8,233 nt of DNA from the NCBI GenBank assembly GCA_001771615.1, contig MEUF01000006.1, forward strand, positions 1 to 8,233, written 5' to 3'. This stretch comes from a candidate division WOR-1 bacterium RIFOXYB2_FULL_48_7. GTDB lineage: Bacteria; Margulisbacteria; WOR-1; O2-12-FULL-45-9; XYB2-FULL-48-7. Each line of letters starts with the position of its first letter. Within the stretch, counting starts at the first letter, position 1. The notes under the pieces were generated by a model. The model saw only the letters and a program-made list of their open reading frames with translations, had not been told where the DNA came from and made no database searches. Made by a program: the position numbers and the translations under genes. This document shows, one piece after another, positions 1 through 5,877 of this stretch.

Positions 1-1
1 A

Positions 2-265
2 AAAAAATCCCGCGCCCGCTTGCACAAAAAGGCCAAGCCCGCTGTCGCCAAAAACGTCACTGTCCGCTTCTCGGTTGAAGAAGGGGCCGACCAGACCGAA
101 GCTGACAATATTGTTGAAGAGGTTAAAACCATGGGGGCTGACGACGCGGAATACGACCTGGAAAACAATATCCTCCAGGCAAAATTTAACACAAAAAAGA
201 TGACTGCAAAAAAAATAATTACTGCGCTCAAGCCCCTGGGCTATACCTTGCGGGTAATAAAATAG
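2..265 (+). CDS. 3' end of a gene for an unidentified protein with a C-terminal HMA-like domain
   Basis: The frame is open from the first bases of the window with no stop, so the gene is 5'-truncated and its true start lies outside; the TTG at 20 is not a convincing start. The visible part begins with a Lys/Arg/Ala-rich segment (KKSRARLHKKAKPAVAKN), followed by about 68 residues running to a TAG stop. Their predicted pattern is strand, helix, strand, strand, helix, strand, ending in KPLGYTLRVIK. That order and the terminal Leu-Gly-Tyr resemble heavy-metal-associated (ferredoxin-like) domains. The CxxC metal-binding pair of that family is absent and there is no cysteine at all, so metal binding is not supported. 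What lies upstream in the protein is unknown. The downstream lipoprotein begins only 18 bases later, so read-through is possible. The fold assignment is inference. Confidence 0.6.
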   Translation, partial: KKSRARLHKKAKPAVAKNVTVRFSVEEGADQTEADNIVEEVKTMGADDAEYDLENNILQAKFNTKKMTAKKIITALKPLGYTLRVIK

Positions 266-283
266 TTTTGATAGAAATATATA

Positions 284-1129
284 ATGGGGATGAAAATGAA
301 AAATTTCTACTTGTTGGCTCTTGGGTTTTTGGCGATTGTTATCCTGGCCGCTGGCTGCGGAAGCTCTTCTTCTGACGCGACAACCACAACAACCACTGCC
401 CTGGCAACAACAACAACTACTACTGTTACCACAACGACAACGACAACTACTACGACAACAACAACATCTACAACTACCACCCTCACTACTACCACAACCA
501 TCGTTAACTATCTGCCGCTCAACCAAGGGATTGTCAGGAAGTACACGCAAAGTTCGTTTTATGCCGGCTATGGCGACCCCGGCGCCAACGGTTTGTTCCC
601 TGATGAGTTTTCAACAGAAGAGGTCAGCGGACTAACGCTGGTCCCCGGAACCACCATCGAGGCGTCGGCTATAACCGCCGAAACCTATGCCTACAATAAC
701 GAAGACCCTATTTATGCTTACGCAACCACAACAACCTTGGATTGCATGTCCAACATCGCAGGCGATGGGATTTATAACTATAGCGGTGACCAGGGCTACC
801 AACAAATGAAGGTATTAAGGTATCCGATTGTGGCGGGCGATACTTGGGATGGCGGCCTCTTTTTTGGTCTTCCTTTGACAGTGGAAGTGATCAGCACAAC
901 CGAAACAATCACCGTCCCCGCCGGCACCTATTCAAATGTTGTAAAGTCGCAAGCCATATTCAACGGGGTAGCGAATTTTGGAGGGCCGGTACCTGTCATT
1001 GGAGTGATGCAATCATATTTTGCCCCCAATGTCGGAATCATAAAAATGGGTAATACTACAATTATGGATTTTGGTTCTCAGGTAACTCAAGTTCAGACGA
1101 TGGAGTTGTTCAGTATTACTGGGTTGTAA
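284..1129 (+). CDS. Lipoprotein with poly-threonine linker and beta-rich C-terminal domain
   Basis: The product has a basic N-terminus, a hydrophobic stretch (about residues 7-21) and a lipobox LAAGC ending at Cys25, so it should be lipidated and membrane anchored. Residues 32-72 form a linker with 34 Thr in 41 residues, interrupted only by Ala, Leu, Val and Ser. The remaining ~209 residues are rich in Thr, Gly, Tyr and Val and look like a globular beta domain. They contain TVPAGTY (210-216) and YFAPNVGIIKM (245-255), segments that recall a recurrent class of bacterial lipoproteins with 'PAGTf' and 'apgVG.vk' signatures; I cannot give a function. Three in-frame ATGs (284, 290, 296) could serve as start. 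A TATAAT at 280-285 overlaps the first, and a weak GGA lies just before the third, so 296 may be the real start. The stop is TAA. Confidence 0.88.
   Translation: MGMKMKNFYLLALGFLAIVILAAGCGSSSSDATTTTTTALATTTTTTVTTTTTTTTTTTTTSTTTTLTTTTTIVNYLPLNQGIVRKYTQSSFYAGYGDPGANGLFPDEFSTEEVSGLTLVPGTTIEASAITAETYAYNNEDPIYAYATTTTLDCMSNIAGDGIYNYSGDQGYQQMKVLRYPIVAGDTWDGGLFFGLPLTVEVISTTETITVPAGTYSNVVKSQAIFNGVANFGGPVPVIGVMQSYFAPNVGIIKMGNTTIMDFGSQVTQVQTMELFSITGL
377..499 (+). repeat. Threonine-codon tract encoding the lipoprotein linker
   Basis: These 41 codons encode 34 threonines in runs of 6, 6, 13, 4 and 5. All four Thr codons (ACA, ACC, ACT, ACG) are mixed irregularly, so this is not a pure trinucleotide repeat. 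The pattern points to selection for threonine at the protein level, as a spacer and perhaps an O-glycosylation substrate, rather than recent polymerase slippage. Its antisense reading gives a meaningless poly-valine frame. Confidence 0.85.
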
Positions 1130-1152
1130 AAGCCGCCCTTAGTCTTGCCCCC

Positions 1153-1180
1153 TTTACAATCCCCCCGAACCAGCTATAAT
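1153..1180 (+). promoter_or_regulatory. Sigma-70-type promoter of the AsmA-like gene, predicting a leaderless mRNA
   Basis: A -35 box TTTACA (1153-1158) and a consensus -10 box TATAAT (1175-1180) are separated by 16 bases. Initiation seven bases after the -10 falls at 1187, exactly the A of the ATG. No Shine-Dalgarno sequence precedes that ATG, so the transcript should begin at the start codon. Confidence 0.72.
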
Positions 1181-1186
1181 ATTTTG

Positions 1187-3064
1187 ATGAAAAAGCTAGT
1201 CAAATGGGGTTTGATTTCCATTGCTGGATTTATCCTGTTTCTGGTCGTCTTACTCTTGGTTGTTGTCCCCTGGCTGCTCTCCCCAGAAAAAATCAAAGCA
1301 TATACCGAAGGTCCGCTCTCGCAGCAAATTGGTCGGCAGGTCAAGCTGGGTCGAGCTTCTTTCAACCTCTTCTCTGGGTTTCGTCTGGAAAATTTGTCGG
1401 TAGCCAACCAAAAAGGTTTTTCGCCGGTGCCAATGATTGCCGCCCAGGCGATTGAACTTCATTATGACTTTTGGGCCCTCTTTAGCGGTCGGGTAGTTAT
1501 CAACGATGTTGCGCTCGTCGGTCCCGAAATCTTAATTGAAAAGAATCCCGCCGGGTTGATGAACTATTCTGATTTTACCAAAAGCAGCCAGCCCGACCCC
1601 AGGCCCCAACCAGCAAGCCACCAATCCACCAAACCACCTTTCAGCATATTTATTAAATCTTTTAGCCTCAAATCAGGCAAACTAACCTATAATGATCAGG
1701 CTGCCAAGACAGTTAATGAAGTCAAAAATTTAAATTTAAAGGTCACCGGTTTTTCTCTATCGCCAAATCAACAGATTGCTTTTGACAGCTCAGCCATCGT
1801 GGTCTATCAAAAAAAGGATATCCCTGTCAGCCTACGCGCCAAGGTCAAAGCGGACCTTTTTAAGCAACTGGTTGAAATCCCCGACTGTTCCCTGACTATT
1901 GCCAGTGAAAGCGCCAATCTTTACCTGCAAGCCAGCGAATTTGCCAAGGGCCCGGTAATTAATGCGAAAATCTCCTCAAAAAAACTGGCGCTTGATCCGC
2001 TATTAGCCCTGATAGCCGCCGGCGGCAGCCCAAACAAAAAAACTCCGGCCAAACCGGGAGAATTAACCAGGTCCATTAATCAGGCAACGGCTGCCCTGCC
2101 CGCCAAGCTCTCTTTTAGCCTGGACATTGATTTGGCCAATATTTCCTTTCAAGGGTTTAAGCTTGAGCGTTGCGTCACCCTGCTGCGCTTAAGAGCCAAA
2201 AAAGCCGAAGTATTGCTCAAGGATATTCGCCTCTATGAGGGCCGGCTGACCGGCGTCGCAGTCGTTGACCTAAACACCCCAGGCTTGGCTTACAAAATTG
2301 CCGACCTGGAGTTGGCTAACTTTAATTCAACAGATTTTGTCAACAACCTGGCGGTTAACTTTTTAACCTTTCTCCCTGATCATAAAGATTTGGTCAACAA
2401 AGTTTCCGGCCAGCTCGACGCCGAGATTTCTCTTTCCGGTCGGGGGGTAGAGCCTCAACCGATCATGTCCAATCTTTCGGCCCAGGCCAAGGTGGTCATT
2501 CGCCACGGCCAACTTAAGCGGGTAAAAAGCCTGGCTTCTGTCGGCGAAGTACTAAAGTCAAACACCTTAAAAGGGGACATCCCTTTTGGCTCATTAACCT
2601 TCACTGGACGAATTAAAAACAAAGTAGTCAACATCGAGAGCCTGAATTTAACCCATCAGGAATTTAAGATAAATTTTAAAGGCGGGCTGGACCTAAATAA
2701 ACTGATTTGGATAAGTGGCAACCGCTTAACCTTGAAGCTTTCGTCGACGGTCACCAGCAATCTACCCAAAGAATTTACCCTCATGAGGGATAAAAATGGC
2801 TGGCTGGAAGTGGTTTTTGAATTGACTGGCAGCTTGACCAAACCATTCCCCAAGCCGATCTTTGATAAGGCCATCGAAGCAGCAATTGGCAAAATAAAGC
2901 TAAAAATCGAAGCCAAAAAAATTGAAATACAGCAGAAAGTTCAAACCGAGCTGGCCACCAAAGAGGCTGAAGCCAAAAAAGCGGTTGATCAAGCCGTCGA
3001 ACAACAAAAGCAGCAATTGCAAGACGAAACAAAAAAACAGCTGAAGAATTTAATCAACTTCTAA
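1187..3064 (+). CDS. AsmA family protein
   Basis: The protein is 625 residues from this start. An upstream in-frame ATG at 1145 would add 14 residues, but the promoter lies between them, so 1187 (MKKLVKWGLISIAGF) is preferred. It opens with one N-terminal transmembrane anchor (about residues 7-30). The AsmA N-terminal region follows: IGRQVKLGRASFNLFSG, then a segment of the 'valvgPeilIEkN' type. A central extended beta-rich region carries the AsmA C-terminal-type domain, including GQLDAEISLSGRG from residue 408. The tail from residue 561 to 625 is Lys/Glu/Gln/Ala-rich and probably a coiled coil. AsmA-family proteins sit in the inner membrane with a long periplasmic beta structure and are linked to outer-membrane biogenesis and lipid transport; the exact role here is inferred from the family. 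The SH3-like gene starts about 44 bases downstream and may share the transcript. Confidence 0.88.
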   Translation: MKKLVKWGLISIAGFILFLVVLLLVVVPWLLSPEKIKAYTEGPLSQQIGRQVKLGRASFNLFSGFRLENLSVANQKGFSPVPMIAAQAIELHYDFWALFSGRVVINDVALVGPEILIEKNPAGLMNYSDFTKSSQPDPRPQPASHQSTKPPFSIFIKSFSLKSGKLTYNDQAAKTVNEVKNLNLKVTGFSLSPNQQIAFDSSAIVVYQKKDIPVSLRAKVKADLFKQLVEIPDCSLTIASESANLYLQASEFAKGPVINAKISSKKLALDPLLALIAAGGSPNKKTPAKPGELTRSINQATAALPAKLSFSLDIDLANISFQGFKLERCVTLLRLRAKKAEVLLKDIRLYEGRLTGVAVVDLNTPGLAYKIADLELANFNSTDFVNNLAVNFLTFLPDHKDLVNKVSGQLDAEISLSGRGVEPQPIMSNLSAQAKVVIRHGQLKRVKSLASVGEVLKSNTLKGDIPFGSLTFTGRIKNKVVNIESLNLTHQEFKINFKGGLDLNKLIWISGNRLTLKLSSTVTSNLPKEFTLMRDKNGWLEVVFELTGSLTKPFPKPIFDKAIEAAIGKIKLKIEAKKIEIQQKVQTELATKEAEAKKAVDQAVEQQKQQLQDETKKQLKNLINF

Positions 3065-3072
3065 TACAAGTT

Positions 3073-3106
3073 TTCCTCTTCAAATCACGATAAATAGGTA
3101 GAGGAA
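3073..3106 (+). promoter_or_regulatory. Inverted repeat that could mask the ribosome binding site of the SH3-like gene
   Basis: TTCCTCT (3073-3079) is exactly complementary to AGAGGAA (3100-3106), which is the only Shine-Dalgarno-like sequence before the next gene. The loop would be 20 bases. In RNA reading through from the AsmA-like gene, this 7-bp stem would cover the ribosome binding site. Function is inferred from the pairing alone. Confidence 0.4.
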
Positions 3107-3107
3107 C

Positions 3108-3428
3108 ATGATTCCCATGATTAATAAAAGTCTTGTAGCTATTCTTCTGCTTCTTGTTCTCGCTTTGCAGGCGAGTGGCCTTAATTTTGCCGTAAAAGAG
3201 CTATATTCCTCCCCTTCCGCCAATTCCAATCTAATTTACAAGATCCCAATTGAGGTCAAATTAATAGATATTTCTGATGATGGTAATTGGTATAAGGTTA
3301 AACTATCGTACGCCATTGGACCATTTACATATACTTACATCGGCTGGGCCGAGATACCTGTTGGGGAGACCCTCTTTGCCAAACAGGGAGGAACCAAGGC
3401 CGACGACCAGATCGAAGCCACGGACTAA
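3108..3428 (+). CDS. Small secreted protein with bacterial SH3-like domain
   Basis: The 106-residue product has a signal peptide (NKSLVAILLLLVLALQASG) and a single small domain. That domain shows the pattern of bacterial SH3 domains: VKELYSSPSANSNLIYKI, then the NWYKVKL strand and YIGWAEI. Such domains usually bind peptidoglycan or act as envelope protein-interaction modules; the ligand here cannot be read. A short polar tail (about residues 93-106) follows. The start is ambiguous: AGAGGA at 3100-3105 is only 2-3 bases before the ATG at 3108 and 11 bases before the ATG at 3117, which would give the more typical N-terminus MINKS. The gene follows the AsmA-like gene by 43-52 bases, so cotranscription is plausible. 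An independent promoter is not clear; GATAAAT at 3089-3095 is a weak -10 candidate. Confidence 0.75.
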   Translation: MIPMINKSLVAILLLLVLALQASGLNFAVKELYSSPSANSNLIYKIPIEVKLIDISDDGNWYKVKLSYAIGPFTYTYIGWAEIPVGETLFAKQGGTKADDQIEATD

Positions 3429-3430
3429 GC

Positions 3431-3459
3431 TTGCATTCTGCCTCCACCTGAAATATAAT
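3431..3459 (+). promoter_or_regulatory. Sigma-70-type promoter of the small membrane protein gene
   Basis: TTGCAT (3431-3436) and TATAAT (3454-3459) are separated by 17 bases, starting two bases after the stop of the SH3-like gene. Transcription should begin near 3466, leaving a leader of about 24 bases that contains the ribosome binding site. Confidence 0.65.
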
Positions 3460-3487
3460 TTCCCGAGTGAATTCTATAAGGAGGCAG
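3438..3487 (+). promoter_or_regulatory. Anti-Shine-Dalgarno arm and its complementary ribosome binding site
   Basis: CTGCCTCC (3438-3445) is exactly complementary to GGAGGCAG (3480-3487), which includes the Shine-Dalgarno sequence AAGGAGG (3478-3484) five bases before the ATG at 3490. The upstream arm lies in the spacer of the promoter at 3431-3459, so RNA started there (near 3466) lacks it. Read-through RNA from upstream would carry it and could fold an 8-bp stem over the ribosome binding site. Confidence 0.45.
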
Positions 3488-3489
3488 TT

Positions 3490-3654
3490 ATGATAAGCAA
3501 AGTTATTAAATCAATAGTGGGCATAGCCTTAATCGCTCTGGGTATTTGGACAATAGTTATTTGGCGGGGAGACGTCATGGCGCTGATTCGCGGCGGCTTC
3601 GGCCCCTTTCTTATTCTCTGCGGGCTAATTTCCTTTGCCTTAATCGCCGACTAA
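3490..3654 (+). CDS. Small two-helix membrane protein of unknown function
   Basis: This 54-residue protein (starting MISKVIKSIVGIALIALG) has two hydrophobic segments, about residues 7-25 and 36-53. A short basic loop containing WRGD and IRGGFGP joins them, and it ends in Asp. It looks like a small integral inner-membrane protein; I do not recognise a family with a known role. The start is well supported by AAGGAGG five bases upstream and by a promoter that fits the spacing. A longer frame beginning at 3277 overlaps the SH3-like gene and is not the real start. There is no rho-independent terminator directly after the TAA stop. Confidence 0.7.
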   Translation: MISKVIKSIVGIALIALGIWTIVIWRGDVMALIRGGFGPFLILCGLISFALIAD

Positions 3655-3675
3655 ATATTATTTGTGCCTCATAAT

Positions 3676-4002
3676 CTATCCGTTGTCGCCTACGGCGATT
3701 GCGCCTAATGATGTTGGTGTTATCACAAAATAGAAATCATTAATTGCGAAGGAAGGTCTGTTTGCGTCCTTACTGAATATTCTGGTTTTCGGGAAAAGGT
3801 TTGAGTCAATATGAATTCCCCCAGCCGCCGCAAGAACAAAGATCAACGGTCGGCAAGGAATTTATTCCCGCGCTCAAGCCGGCGCAGGAATTGGTCCCGA
3901 TTTTAGAATAGAGGGAAAAGAACAGAGGTTTGCGATGAAATTGCGCCCCCTACTTAACACTTGCGCCAAACACCAATATCCAATTTTTGCTTCTTTGCTC
4001 AT
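3676..4002 (-). pseudogene. Possible small gene or decayed gene interrupted by two stops
   Basis: On the minus strand, AGGAGG (4015-4010) stands seven bases before an ATG at 4002. The frame reads 42 residues (MSKEAKIGYWCLAQVLSRG at its start, ending SGPIPAPA) to a TGA at 3876-3874, then three codons to a TAA at 3864-3862. It then stays open for 61 residues, including IPCRPLIFVLAAAGGIHID and ending SLGAIAVGDNG, to a TAG at 3678-3676. It may be a 42-residue gene, a decayed gene of about 108 codons, or chance. Two stops in 108 codons is not statistically strong at this base composition; the ribosome binding site and a candidate promoter (TATACT at 4054-4049 or GATAAT at 4039-4034) are the main support. 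I recognise no family. Confidence 0.25.
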
Positions 4003-4022
4003 TTCCTTGCCTCCTGGTTCAC

Positions 4023-4051
4023 TTCACTTTTCTATTATCAGCTGATATAGT
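4023..4051 (+). promoter_or_regulatory. pyrE promoter with extended -10, predicting a leaderless mRNA
   Basis: TTCACT (4023-4028) and TATAGT (4046-4051) are separated by 17 bases, and a TG at 4043-4044 gives an extended -10. Initiation near 4058-4060 coincides with the ATG at 4060, and no Shine-Dalgarno sequence exists between. Two palindromes overlap it. Confidence 0.6.
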
Positions 4052-4056
4052 ATATC
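4036..4056. promoter_or_regulatory. Two overlapping palindromes at the pyrE promoter
   Basis: TATCAGCTGATA (4036-4047) is a perfect 12-base palindrome. GATATA-G-TATATC (4044-4056) is a perfect 6-bp inverted repeat around one central base and shares four bases with the first. They cover the -10 of pyrE, which suits an operator. The second also presents TATAGT on the plus strand and TATACT on the minus strand, so it could be a bidirectional promoter. Confidence 0.4.
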
Positions 4057-4059
4057 TTA

Positions 4060-4572
4060 ATGCATGATGAATTAAAGAGCTTATTCATCGAAACCGGCGC
4101 CTTTAAAACTGGCGATTTTACTTTGGCTTCAGGCAAGAAAAGTAACTACTATTTTGACTGCCGCAAGATCACCCTGCATCCCGAAGGCTCTCGCTTGATT
4201 GCCAAAATTATTCTTGAAAAAATAAAAGGGCTAAAGGTGGATTCCATTGGCGGCTTAACCCTTGGCGCCGACCCCATCACTTCGGCCGTTGTCGCCTTAA
4301 GCGATATCCCCGGCTTTATCGTCCGCAAAAAAGAGAAAGAACATGGGACTAAACAAAAGATAGAGGGACATATCGGCCAAGGGTGGAATGTTGTTATAGT
4401 TGAAGATGTGGCTACCACCGGCGGTTCGGCTTTGCAGGCCATCGAGGCGGTTGAAGCGGTTGGGGCAAAAGTTGTAAAAGTGATTTCCGTTGTTGATCGG
4501 GAAGAGGGGGCTAAAGAGGCCCTGGCAAAATACGACTTCGACCCGATTTTGAAAAAAAGTTCCCTGCTCTAG
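4060..4572 (+). CDS. pyrE: Orotate phosphoribosyltransferase
   Basis: The product should convert orotate plus PRPP to orotidine 5'-monophosphate and pyrophosphate in the cytoplasm, the fifth step of pyrimidine synthesis. Visible signatures are LASGKKSNYYFD (22-33), GGLTLGADPI (64-73), the catalytic flexible loop RKKEKEHGTKQKIEG (89-103) and the PRPP-binding loop VVIVEDVATTGGS (111-123). The key Lys and His residues of the loop and the acidic pair of the PRPP motif are present. At 170 residues it is somewhat shorter than many PyrE proteins, with a compact C-terminus, but looks intact. It stands alone, with no other pyr gene in the window. It has its own promoter and no ribosome binding site, so it is probably translated from a leaderless mRNA. 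Its TAG stop directly abuts the stop of the convergent next gene. Confidence 0.95.
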   Translation: MHDELKSLFIETGAFKTGDFTLASGKKSNYYFDCRKITLHPEGSRLIAKIILEKIKGLKVDSIGGLTLGADPITSAVVALSDIPGFIVRKKEKEHGTKQKIEGHIGQGWNVVIVEDVATTGGSALQAIEAVEAVGAKVVKVISVVDREEGAKEALAKYDFDPILKKSSLL

Positions 4573-5796
4573 TTAACGGCCTTCTCCGACAATCCTGCAA
4601 TTAGGCAACTCCCTGGTCATAAGCTCTGGCCCGGCCCACTGAAAGCCATGGCTCAAATAAAACCGGTCAAGATGAGCCTGATTTTCGTCGACCCCCGGCA
4701 GGCCAGCTTGGACCCCACGATAAATCAACGCTTTCCTTGCCCCAGGAATAACCCGGGGAACGATTCCCAGCAACAGATTAAAAAGGCTGGAAGATGTCCC
4801 AAACCCGCGGTATTCATTAAAAATGTTTGAGGCAACAATTACTTCGCCCAAATCTTGGCTGTTGCAGTGGCTGGCCATCGCGTAACCCACTGGCCAGCCG
4901 TTCTTGATCAGCATGGCAGTCAAATAGCGCCATTTGCCCAGCTTGCCGGGAAAAGCCAGGCATTGCTCACCGACATCCCGTTGATGAGCAAATACATAGG
5001 ATCCTCCATATGGCCTGATTTCCAGTAAATCCTTTAAACCCTTTTCTCCTTGGCCGGCCATTGTCATCAAAATAGTGCGGTATCTGGCGGCAACGGCCAG
5101 GCGTAATTGGTTAAAAAGTACGCCATCATTTGTTTCCATTGGATCGACCTGAAACCGCCGATATTCCGGGATGCTGGCCGTGAGCGTCAAACATAATCCC
5201 TTTAGGGTTAGCCCTTTTTCCTGCGTTTTTCTGACAAGATAGGCAAAGTCAGTCTCACTCGGTTGTTTTTTTTCTCCAATCAGCCTGGCAAAGGGAGCAT
5301 AGTCCGCCAGTCCTTGACGAAGCCCCTGGTCGCGCGATACCTTTAAGCGCAGCAGGCGATCAACCACCTCACCCCTTAATTTATGGCTGCTACCCTGCCA
5401 ACTTGCCCGCCAATCAACCTCCAGATCATCAAATACTTCTGTCAACCAAGTTGTATCCTCGTTGCCAATGTGGTGTCTTAAAATTCCTCCGGGAATCGCC
5501 TCTTTTTGTAAGGCGGCCTGATTATCCCTAATAAAGGCTTGGTTGCTAGCCACACTCGCCTCAAAGTCACTCGTCACTCCGGAGGCAAGTAAAGCGCTCC
5601 GATCATCAACATCAGGCGAAAAGGCCAAGTGCCAGAGAAGGAAGGCGTTTGCCTGCCGCAAGTTTTCTACCGAAGTAAACACCCATGGATTTGCGGTAAC
5701 CTGGCGGACCCGTTCTAACAGGGCCGCCCCTCTGATGCCTCCAGCTAATACGGTTTGTTTATAGGCTTTTAAGTCGAAATTGATTACTCTGACCAT
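4573..5796 (-). CDS. GNAT-like acetyltransferase with a large unassigned N-terminal region
   Basis: The protein has 407 residues. The last ~130 look like a GNAT acetyltransferase fold: GWPVGYAMASHCN (300-312) as a core strand pair, a pyrophosphate-binding-loop-like segment YRGFGTSSSLFNLLL (329-343), and a C-terminal FYLSHGF (379-385), as in the 'FYek.GF' end of GNAT proteins. The first ~280 residues are mixed helical and polar, with no signal peptide or membrane segment, and I recognise no domain there. Substrate is unknown. The protein is predicted cytoplasmic. The ATG at 5796 has no Shine-Dalgarno sequence; GATAAT (5809-5804) lies seven bases before it, predicting a leaderless mRNA. It is convergent with pyrE (stops adjacent) and divergent from the 5878 gene across 81 bases. 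The GNAT assignment rests on motifs only. Confidence 0.75.
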   Translation of the reverse strand: MVRVINFDLKAYKQTVLAGGIRGAALLERVRQVTANPWVFTSVENLRQANAFLLWHLAFSPDVDDRSALLASGVTSDFEASVASNQAFIRDNQAALQKEAIPGGILRHHIGNEDTTWLTEVFDDLEVDWRASWQGSSHKLRGEVVDRLLRLKVSRDQGLRQGLADYAPFARLIGEKKQPSETDFAYLVRKTQEKGLTLKGLCLTLTASIPEYRRFQVDPMETNDGVLFNQLRLAVAARYRTILMTMAGQGEKGLKDLLEIRPYGGSYVFAHQRDVGEQCLAFPGKLGKWRYLTAMLIKNGWPVGYAMASHCNSQDLGEVIVASNIFNEYRGFGTSSSLFNLLLGIVPRVIPGARKALIYRGVQAGLPGVDENQAHLDRFYLSHGFQWAGPELMTRELPNCRIVGEGR

Positions 5797-5803
5797 ACGT
5801 TTG

Positions 5804-5809
5804 ATTATC
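5804..5809 (-). promoter_or_regulatory. -10 box of the acetyltransferase-like gene
   Basis: On the minus strand GATAAT ends seven bases before the ATG at 5796, placing initiation at about 5797-5796. The -35 region is weak (TGAAAT at 5832-5827 with a 17-base spacer). The position matches the leaderless pattern of other genes in this window. Confidence 0.4.
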
Positions 5810-5838
5810 TGCCGGCAAATATGGGAATTTCACCCAAC

Positions 5839-5866
5839 TTGCTATTTAATTTTGCCCTGTTATAAT
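5839..5866 (+). promoter_or_regulatory. Promoter of the delta-60 lipoprotein gene
   Basis: TTGCTA (5839-5844) and consensus TATAAT (5861-5866) are separated by 16 bases, with an extended -10 TG at 5858-5859. Initiation is expected around 5873-5875, only 3-5 bases before the ATG at 5878. No Shine-Dalgarno sequence is present. Confidence 0.65.
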
Positions 5867-5877
5867 ATTTTACTATT

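Larger units (their letters stand above)
3655..4059. other. 405-base region without a secure gene
   Basis: No conventional protein gene is convincing here. The right end holds the pyrE promoter and two overlapping palindromes. The minus strand holds a stop-interrupted frame (3676-4002). A small hairpin, TCGCC-TAC-GGCGA (3686-3698), lacks a U tract and is unlikely to be a terminator. TTGCGCC occurs three times (3699, 3941, 3961) without regular spacing. Plus-strand frames of 36-75 codons exist but lack good starts. Confidence 0.6.

Noticed and set aside
377..499. Simple ACA trinucleotide microsatellite
   Set aside because: All four Thr codons are interspersed irregularly, so it is not a pure DNA repeat.
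307..501. Minus-strand frame encoding long poly-valine runs
   Set aside because: It is the antisense shadow of the threonine codons in the lipoprotein gene and has no ribosome binding site.
1145..1186. Upstream ATG at 1145 as start of the AsmA-like protein
   Set aside because: A good promoter lies between it and the ATG at 1187, and the 14 extra residues (MPPLQSPRTSYNIL) precede an otherwise typical anchor start.
3686..3698. Hairpin TCGCC-TAC-GGCGA as a transcription terminator
   Set aside because: The stem is five pairs and no T tract follows on either strand.
3801..3911. Plus-strand 36-codon frame starting with TTG (MSQYEFPQPPQEQRS)
   Set aside because: The AAAAGG before it is too close to the TTG, there is no promoter, and it overlaps the better-supported minus-strand frame.
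3676..4002. TGA read as an amino acid (alternative genetic code), since no complete gene in the window ends in TGA
   Set aside because: Only eight stop codons are available (five TAA, three TAG), too few to conclude anything. A TAA follows the TGA after three codons, and the genes here encode Gly and Trp with standard codons.
3952..4020. Integron attC-like site (ACTTAAC fits RYYYAAC)
   Set aside because: No matching GTTRRRY core and no folded inverted repeat occur at the expected distance; no integrase is nearby.
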